Shown one piece after another: positions 1 through 4,383 of a stretch of 6,470 nt of DNA. This DNA is from an uncultured Lentisphaeria bacterium (lineage in GTDB: Bacteria > Verrucomicrobiota > Lentisphaeria > JABSQK01 > CAJWLW01). Position numbers and translations under genes: made by a program. The stretch lies in NCBI GenBank assembly GCA_913042885.1, contig CAJWLW010000283.1:1-6470 (forward strand), in the 5' to 3' direction. The notes under the pieces are model-generated. The model was not told the DNA's origin and did not search any database. It saw only the letters and a list, made by a program, of their open reading frames with translations. Within the stretch, counting starts at the first letter, position 1, and the number at the start of each line of letters is the position of its first letter.

Positions 1-190
1 GACAGGCCTTTCCGCCAAGCGTTCCGCTCGCAATCCAGGCACATCTACGTTGCCCAATACCTTGGACACGCACCTCGATGGCTCCGTGCCGGAGAGTCGC
101 CGACAATTGCACGCGCACTGGACACGGCTAAATTAAGGCCAAGACTAACAATGATGTCGTGAAAGCCCTACGAAAAAAAGAATCACTCAA
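1..190. other. Left-edge region upstream of the prepilin-like gene, no recognised gene
   Basis: No recognisable protein is encoded here. On the + strand the frame starting at base 1 is open to a TGA at 160-162 (53 codons, arginine-rich), and the other two + frames stay open to stops near 130. The open stretch could be the tail of a gene that begins outside the window, but I recognise no motif in it. The last 60 bases are A-rich and look like a 5' leader. The stretch also holds the weak promoter candidate listed separately. Confidence 0.4.
107..134 (+). promoter_or_regulatory. Weak sigma-70-like promoter candidate for the prepilin-like gene
   Basis: TTGCAC (107-112) is separated by 16 bases from TAAATT (129-134). 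Transcription would begin near 141 and give a leader of about 50 bases before the ATG at 191. Matches to TTGACA and TATAAT are partial, so this is only a candidate. No clear Shine-Dalgarno sequence lies between it and the start codon; the leader there is mostly A. Confidence 0.25.
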
Positions 191-1072
191 ATGAAGCCTC
201 GACAATCCATTTTTACTTTAATTGAATTGCTCGTGGTCATCGTCATCATCTCGATCCTCATCGCCCTGCTCCTGCCGGCGCTTACCCAGGCGAAAGAAAG
301 AGCCCGCCGCGTGGTCTGCGCAAGCAACTTGAAACAATGCGGCGTGATCGAGACAGGGTATGCCACAGATAACGAGATGTGGCTGCCGATGGGGATGTGG
401 AATGAACCTTATGTCATTCGGGGCTCCACTTCTGGTGCCGGTGAGAATTCCGGTGGCGCGATCCTGCTTGATGACTACGGTATGGTGAGGGATATCGTCG
501 GCTGCCCTTCGAGATCGGATACAGCTATGACAGCAGGGGGCAACGATCGATATTGGGACCTTCCCAACGACAACTGGTACTGGCCGGAAGATACCTCGAC
601 GTACTACGGGGGAAGTACCCGATCGATGCTGACCTATTGGTACTTCGGCGGCAACGGCACCCATCCGGGAATGAATGGCCCCACTGATCCCTGGCTTAGC
701 GAGAACGACACATGCTGCGACCCCGGCCGGCGGGTTTGGTGGGGCTGGAACACAGACACAGGGACGAATTACGGGAAATTTCTGGGAGCAACATCAGCGA
801 ATGAACAGCCCGTTCCTAGACTGTGGGAGGTCCAGAGCCCGAGCGTTAATCCGCTGATGCACGATTTTTCTTATACCCCAACGGATTATGCCTTGTACAT
901 GGGGACCCCTCGGCTCCCGGATCGGTCGCACCACGCAGATGGGGACGGGGTCTTCGGCGACGGCATCAACAGACTGTATGTGGACGGACACGTAAGATGG
1001 ATAAATCTTATGTCAGGATATGGAGAAAACGGAACATTTGGCGTAATCAACTGGCCCAATCATTATTGGTAG
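191..1072 (+). CDS. Prepilin-type N-terminal cleavage/methylation domain protein with H-X9-DG-like C-terminus
   Basis: A 293-residue type IV pilin/pseudopilin-like protein. Residues 8-13 (FTLIEL) are the processing and methylation motif, with the conserved glutamate at E12 (position 5 of the mature form). Residues 13-31 form the hydrophobic helix that anchors such proteins in the inner membrane before assembly. Then comes LPAL..A..RARR..C..NLKQ (residues 28-49), typical of the large PVC pseudopilin-like families. The remainder is rich in Gly, Trp, Tyr and Asn and is presumably exported. Near the end, SHH (246-248) and YVDGHV (263-268) form an H...DG motif like that of the H-X9-DG group. Residue -1 to the expected cleavage is Ile7, not the usual Gly, so processing may use a variant site. 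The gene stands alone: no secretion ATPase, platform protein or peptidase is nearby, and these proteins are usually scattered in PVC genomes. The specific function is unknown; a structural surface or fibre role is a guess. The ATG at 191 is chosen because the prepilin motif begins seven residues in. Confidence 0.88.
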   Translation: MKPRQSIFTLIELLVVIVIISILIALLLPALTQAKERARRVVCASNLKQCGVIETGYATDNEMWLPMGMWNEPYVIRGSTSGAGENSGGAILLDDYGMVRDIVGCPSRSDTAMTAGGNDRYWDLPNDNWYWPEDTSTYYGGSTRSMLTYWYFGGNGTHPGMNGPTDPWLSENDTCCDPGRRVWWGWNTDTGTNYGKFLGATSANEQPVPRLWEVQSPSVNPLMHDFSYTPTDYALYMGTPRLPDRSHHADGDGVFGDGINRLYVDGHVRWINLMSGYGENGTFGVINWPNHYW

Positions 1073-1076
1073 TGTG

Positions 1077-1096
1077 AATCGGCAGCGTGCCCGATT
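1077..1096 (+). terminator. Possible intrinsic terminator after the prepilin-like gene
   Basis: AATCGG (1077-1082) pairs perfectly with CCGATT (1091-1096) across an 8-base loop, four bases after the stop codon. The following bases GTTATTGT are moderately T-rich. The 6 bp stem is short and the T-run interrupted, so this is a weak terminator at best. It lies between two convergent genes, where a terminator is expected. On the opposite strand no T-run follows the hairpin. Confidence 0.4.
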
Positions 1097-1163
1097 GTTA
1101 TTGTCAGACCATCCCACAGCTGCAGGCCTGTCACAGAAGCCCCCGCGTCAATGGGGATCACGG

Positions 1164-1979
1164 TCACTTCGATTCGGGTTGCTGATGCGACGGGTGGTCC
1201 CGTTTCCCCAGCTCGAGAACCTTCTCATCCGGCCAACGTTCCAGCGCGCGGTAGGCGGGATGGTCATCATCGGTCAGTGCGTACTTGTCGTTGTGACGGG
1301 TATTGTAGCAACAGATCAACGTCCAGCGTGATCGTTCAGAGCGGTTCTGTTCAGAACGATGCAGGGTGTTGCAGTGAAAAAACAGTACGTCGCCGGGGTC
1401 CAATGCGACGTAGACATGCTCAAGTTTATAGAAATCGAGCAAAGCCTGCACTTTTTCCATGTCGGCGCCGGTCTGATCGCCCACGCTTCCATGTTCGATA
1501 CGCCCGCACTTGTGAGAACCTCGAATCACCTGCAGGCAGCCGTTTCCCTGGTTCGCGACGTCGACGGCAATCGCCGCACTGAGCATGTCCGGAAACAAAA
1601 CGTGCTGCTGAAGGTACCAGTACCCGAAGTCCTGATGCCACTCCCATGCGCCGCCCACCCGGGGTTCCTTGAGAATCATCTTGTGATGGAAGTGATAGAC
1701 CTCATCGCCCATTAACTGCTCGGAGGCCGCGACGATGCGCTCATTACATGCGAACGCGCTGTAGATATCGTCCTGTAGATCGTTCCAGCAACTAATGCGG
1801 CTGACAGCCCCTTCCCTGTCCAATAGTTCGTCGGCATCATCCATCGCCTTGTCTGCCTTGGCGATGTCATCAAGTAGCTGCATCTGTTCCAGCCCGAAAA
1901 ACTGCCGGAGAACGAGATACCCGTCATCGTTAAAGGCTTGAACCTGGTCGGCTGTGAGTGGAGTCTGTGTGCTATTCAT
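1164..1979 (-). CDS. Phytanoyl-CoA dioxygenase (PhyH) family Fe(II)/2-oxoglutarate-dependent oxygenase
   Basis: A 271-residue member of the PhyH family: non-haem iron enzymes that hydroxylate a substrate while converting 2-oxoglutarate and O2 to succinate and CO2, normally cytoplasmic. The family opening is clear (LT..QV..F..DGYLVL at 8-24). The iron-binding HxD is H115-Q-D117, in WEWHQDFGYW. The distal histidine is H207, in FFHCNTLHRSEQN. R218 (SRW) is placed to bind 2-oxoglutarate. NGCLQVIRGSHK (146-157) is also typical. All key residues are present, so an active enzyme is likely. The substrate cannot be told from sequence; the family includes phytanoyl-CoA, ectoine, amino acid and natural-product hydroxylases, and the region after the HxD lacks the full ectoine hydroxylase signature as I know it. 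An in-frame ATG at 2096 would add 39 residues, but the start at 1979 fits the family opening and lies about 25 bases after a strong promoter candidate; the upstream ATGs lie in or before that promoter. No Shine-Dalgarno is visible. It converges with the prepilin-like gene. Confidence 0.9.
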   Translation of the reverse strand: MNSTQTPLTADQVQAFNDDGYLVLRQFFGLEQMQLLDDIAKADKAMDDADELLDREGAVSRISCWNDLQDDIYSAFACNERIVAASEQLMGDEVYHFHHKMILKEPRVGGAWEWHQDFGYWYLQQHVLFPDMLSAAIAVDVANQGNGCLQVIRGSHKCGRIEHGSVGDQTGADMEKVQALLDFYKLEHVYVALDPGDVLFFHCNTLHRSEQNRSERSRWTLICCYNTRHNDKYALTDDDHPAYRALERWPDEKVLELGKRDHPSHQQPESK

Positions 1980-2003
1980 GCGTTCACTGCTATTTAGAGT
2001 TAC

Positions 2004-2025
2004 CTTTGCCATTTTATCGGCAAAG
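2004..2025. repeat. 7+7 bp inverted repeat over the PhyH-gene promoter, operator-like
   Basis: CTTTGCC (2004-2010) and GGCAAAG (2019-2025) are perfect inverted arms separated by 8 bases. On the minus strand this repeat covers the -10 hexamer and the expected transcription start of the oxygenase gene. That is where a dimeric repressor often binds. A T-run on the + strand (2029-2036) makes it also resemble a + strand terminator, but no + strand gene ends here. An operator role is inference. Confidence 0.4.
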
Positions 2026-2039
2026 TCGTTTTTTTTCAA
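2011..2039 (-). promoter_or_regulatory. Near-consensus sigma-70 promoter of the PhyH-family gene
   Basis: Reading the minus strand, TTGAAA (2039-2034) and TAAAAT (2016-2011) are separated by exactly 17 bases, with an A-tract at the start of the spacer. Each hexamer differs from consensus by one base. Transcription would start near 2004, giving a leader of about 25 bases to the ATG at 1979. This supports that start over the in-frame ATGs at 2012 (inside the -10 region) and 2096 (upstream of the promoter). Confidence 0.6.
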
Positions 2040-2225
2040 GATCACGTGGGAGCCGGGGTTCCCATTGTCGGGCCCTACGTTATTGATTGTCGGCACATTT
2101 TGGCGGTTTGGTCCGTTAGCGGACAGACCCAGCCGGGCAAGGCACCGCTTTCAATCGGCCCGTCATCTTTCGCCGGGGTCGACCTCCCCTATCCGAGGAA
2201 AAATAAAGGGGTGACCTGAAATTTT

Positions 2226-3527
2226 TCACCGCGTATTGTCTGTGAATCGTATGGCTACTGATCGGCCGTGGGCGTCGAGTTCTTCGACACGGGACAATTC
2301 GGCGACTGCATCAGCCTCAGCAGCCAGGGCATCGCGATCGTACTCGATAATGCTGGTACGGCGGTAAAACTGATCGACGGTCAGACCGCTGAAAAAACGC
2401 GCTGTGCCGCCTGTCGGCAGGACGTGACTCGGCCCGGCAACGAAATCTCCGACCGGCTCAGGCGTCCAGGGGCCCAGGAAAATGGCACCTGCTGCGACAA
2501 TACCGGCGGCCGTGTCACGCGGGGTTTCGGTCATTATTTCGAGGTGCTCCGGGGCATAACGATTGGCCACGTCAACGGCCTGTTCAATGCTTTCAAGACG
2601 CACCAGGTACATGCCGTTGTCGAGAACTGTCTGAACGGCCTCGCGTCTTCCGAGTTGCTCAGCCTGGGAACGCACTTCCTCGACAACTTTTTCGATCAAC
2701 GGCTCAAAGTCCGTAAGCAGCACAGCCTTCTCGAGGCCTGAACCGTGCTCCGCCTGGGCCAGCATGTCGGCAGCAATGAAAGCTGGCGACGCCGACTGGT
2801 CGGCAATGATCATGACCTCGGACGGCCCTGCCACCAAGTCCAGCGCAACAGTGCCGTATACCTGCTTTTTTGCAGCTGTCACGTAGGCATTCCCGGGTCC
2901 GACAATTTTTTCGACAGGCCGAACAGTCTCCGTGCCGTAAGCCAACGCCGCAATGGCATAGACGCCCCCGAGTCGATAAATCTCCGTGGCACCCGCGGTT
3001 ATTGCGGCATAGACGATTGCGGGGTTGATCGTACCGTCGTCCGTGGCCGGCGAAGTGACCGCGATCTCCGCAACACCAGCGACGCGGGCCATCGCAATGG
3101 TGTGAATCACAGTTGAGACCAGGGGCGCGGCTCCACCCGGCACGTAAGCAGCGATCCGGGACAGCGGGCGGAAACGCTCACCAAGGGAAACGCCCGGACG
3201 CGGAGCAAACGACCAATCCTCTATACGCCGCTGCTCTGCGAAAACAGTGATGTTCCGATAGGCCAGATCGATGGCGTCGCGGGTGGACGCTACGACGAGC
3301 TCGCAGGCCTTCTCGATTTCACCGTCGGTCAGTCGAAACTGATCCGGGGAGAGATCAACCTTATCGAACTTCGCGGCGTATTCACATATGGCAGCATCGC
3401 CGCGTTGCTCCACGTCTCGCAGGATCGTAGCGACTGCGGCGTGAATATCGGCGGGCACAGGCGTCCGCCGGAGCAACTGCTCGAGGTCCGCCGCGAAGCG
3501 ATCGTGTTGGTAGTCGATGGTTTTCAT
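2226..3527 (-). CDS. hisD: Histidinol dehydrogenase
   Basis: A 433-residue protein, the usual length for HisD, which catalyses the last two steps of histidine synthesis: L-histidinol to L-histidinal to L-histidine with two NAD+, in the cytoplasm as a zinc homodimer. Zinc ligands matching E. coli Gln259, His262, Asp360 and His419 are Q258 and H261 (AQAEHGSG), D361 (PVGDFVAGP) and H420. The catalytic pair is E327-H328 in APEHLE. The histidinol-contacting H368 (GPSHVLPTGG) and E415 are present. The NAD-binding and hinge motifs VGPGNAYVTAAK (209-220) and AGPSEVMIIAD (233-243) are intact. These residues favour true HisD over paralogues such as sulfopropanediol dehydrogenases. The ORF extends 24 residues upstream, but the ATG at 3527 gives the normal family start. 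No Shine-Dalgarno precedes it. No other his gene is in the window; the neighbours are trmH upstream (about 100 bases) and the PhyH gene downstream (246 bases), so it seems detached from a his operon here. Confidence 0.97.
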   Translation of the reverse strand: MKTIDYQHDRFAADLEQLLRRTPVPADIHAAVATILRDVEQRGDAAICEYAAKFDKVDLSPDQFRLTDGEIEKACELVVASTRDAIDLAYRNITVFAEQRRIEDWSFAPRPGVSLGERFRPLSRIAAYVPGGAAPLVSTVIHTIAMARVAGVAEIAVTSPATDDGTINPAIVYAAITAGATEIYRLGGVYAIAALAYGTETVRPVEKIVGPGNAYVTAAKKQVYGTVALDLVAGPSEVMIIADQSASPAFIAADMLAQAEHGSGLEKAVLLTDFEPLIEKVVEEVRSQAEQLGRREAVQTVLDNGMYLVRLESIEQAVDVANRYAPEHLEIMTETPRDTAAGIVAAGAIFLGPWTPEPVGDFVAGPSHVLPTGGTARFFSGLTVDQFYRRTSIIEYDRDALAAEADAVAELSRVEELDAHGRSVAIRFTDNTR

Positions 3528-3533
3528 TATGCC

Positions 3534-3561
3534 AATATATGCACGGTGCGATTCACAACAA
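3534..3561 (-). promoter_or_regulatory. Promoter candidate immediately upstream of hisD
   Basis: On the minus strand TTGTTG (3561-3556) and TATATT (3539-3534) are 16 bases apart. The expected start of transcription, about seven bases after the -10, falls on the A of the hisD ATG at 3527. If used, the messenger would be leaderless or nearly so. Hexamer matches are moderate, and hisD could instead be read through from trmH. Confidence 0.35.
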
Positions 3562-3600
3562 CCGGGTAGACGGCCAATTCGGCCCCAAATAAAGGACACC

Positions 3601-3634
3601 TCTCTATTTAAGAGACCGGAAAGACTGTTCAGTC
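3601..3634 (-). terminator. Two small hairpins at and after the trmH stop, weak terminator candidate
   Basis: On the minus strand a GACTG/CAGTC palindrome (3634-3623) overlaps the trmH stop codon (3631-3629) and is followed by TTT. A second hairpin TCTCT-TAAAT-AGAGA (3615-3601) follows. Both stems are 5 bp and neither has a proper T-run, so termination is uncertain. Read-through into hisD is quite possible. Confidence 0.2.
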
Positions 3635-4258
3635 GACCTGCACACAGCCACGGGTCTTCGTGCGGATGTCACGGGTGCACCAGGAACTGACGAGCCGCTG
3701 CCGGGTTTCAGCATCGACGAGATTGGCGGGGCCGCCGGCACGGTACGCCTGAGACAGGTGCTGCAGGATGATCGCTGTGGAAGCGGAAACGTTGAGGCTT
3801 TGAGTGAAACCGTGCATGGGTATATTGACGCGGACGTCTGCCGCATCGATCAGATCGGGGCAGAGCCCGTCCTTCTCGTTGCCGACCATGACCGCAGTCC
3901 TGGCGGGCAATTCGAGGTCGGTCAGCGCCACGGAATCGTCGCTTGGGACAGCAGCCAAAAGTGCGTAGCCGCGGTCGCGCAGGTCCGCGACCACAGCACC
4001 TGCATCGTCGCACTGGTGGATGTCCAGCCAGCGATCGGCGTACATGGAGACGCTTTCGTTGCACTCGTAAAAGGCATCGCCGACGACCCATACATCGGTA
4101 AGCCCGAAGGCTTCGGCGGCGCGCAGACAGGCGCTGATGTTGTGAGGATCCGTGAGGTGCTCAAACACCAGGGCCAGACAATTCAGGCGCTGTGCTGCGA
4201 CAGTCTTGAATCGCTCGATCCTGGCATTGGTGAGCATATCGATGTGGCGTTCTTCCAT
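3629..4258 (-). CDS. trmH: tRNA (guanosine-2'-O)-methyltransferase, TrmH type (SpoU/SPOUT family)
   Basis: A SPOUT methyltransferase, probably methylating the 2'-O of G18 in tRNA from S-adenosylmethionine, in the cytoplasm. With the chosen start it has 209 residues, close to TrmH proteins of about 210-230. The three SpoU motifs are clear: motif 1 HNISACLRAAEAFG (39-52), with N40 and the catalytic-type R46; motif 2 VGNEKDGL (125-132), followed by the IP of VRVNIPM; motif 3 GFTQSLNVSAS (150-160), with N156. The knotted AdoMet site is formed by motifs 2 and 3. There is no N-terminal L30e-like domain as in RlmB, and the SLNVS motif with a C-terminal tail favours TrmH over TrmL. The position specificity is inferred. 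ATGs at 4297 and 4348 are also in frame, but 4297 overlaps a perfect TATAAT and the likely promoters, its extra 13 residues resemble nothing in the family, and GGAA lies just before 4258. It is divergent from dnaE, and hisD follows on the same strand. Confidence 0.9.
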   Translation of the reverse strand: MEERHIDMLTNARIERFKTVAAQRLNCLALVFEHLTDPHNISACLRAAEAFGLTDVWVVGDAFYECNESVSMYADRWLDIHQCDDAGAVVADLRDRGYALLAAVPSDDSVALTDLELPARTAVMVGNEKDGLCPDLIDAADVRVNIPMHGFTQSLNVSASTAIILQHLSQAYRAGGPANLVDAETRQRLVSSWCTRDIRTKTRGCVQVD

Positions 4259-4280
4259 GATTTCCAGATTTGGTTTTGCA

Positions 4281-4310
4281 TTGACCGTGGTAGCCATTAT
4301 ATAATATACT
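4281..4310 (+). promoter_or_regulatory. Promoter candidate for dnaE
   Basis: TTGACC (4281-4286) and TATACT (4305-4310) are 18 bases apart, each one base off consensus. A second reading is TTGCAT (4276-4281), 18 bases, then a perfect TATAAT (4300-4305). Transcription would start near 4312-4317, leaving a leader of about 70 bases before the ATG at 4384. The elements overlap the divergent trmH promoter. Confidence 0.5.
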
Positions 4311-4329
4311 AACCAGAGGCGGCAATCAA
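4301..4329 (-). promoter_or_regulatory. Promoter candidate for trmH, overlapping the dnaE promoter
   Basis: On the minus strand TTGATT (4329-4324) is 17 bases from TATTAT (4306-4301). A perfect TATAAT (4301-4296) also exists because ATTATATAAT (4296-4305) is a palindrome, so both strands carry a -10 here. Transcription would begin about 4289-4294, downstream of the ATG at 4297, and would support translation from 4258. Confidence 0.45.
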
Positions 4330-4335
4330 CGCCGC
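4319..4335 (+). repeat. Small GC-rich inverted repeat in the dnaE leader
   Basis: GCGGC (4319-4323) and GCCGC (4331-4335) are perfect arms around a 7-base AATCAAC centre. It would form a hairpin at the very 5' end of a dnaE transcript and also covers the -35 of the trmH promoter. The arms are short and it may be chance in GC-rich DNA. Confidence 0.2.
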
Positions 4336-4383
4336 AACGACGCACCACATACGCAACAGTTGTTACCGACCGGGAATCAAACG

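Noticed and set aside
2004..2036. Intrinsic terminator on the + strand (hairpin plus eight T)
   Set aside because: No + strand gene ends here; the T-run is the A-tract between -35 and -10 of a good minus-strand promoter. Kept only as an alternative reading.
1980..2096. 39-residue N-terminal extension of the PhyH-family protein
   Set aside because: The segment contains the promoter and the inverted repeat, has no family resemblance, and the domain opens right after the 1979 start.
3528..3599. 24-residue upstream extension of HisD
   Set aside because: The extra residues do not match the family, and the DNA holds a promoter candidate.
3758..4312. + strand open frame of 184 codons opposite trmH
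   Set aside because: It is a shadow of trmH, whose three SpoU motifs are unmistakable on the minus strand.
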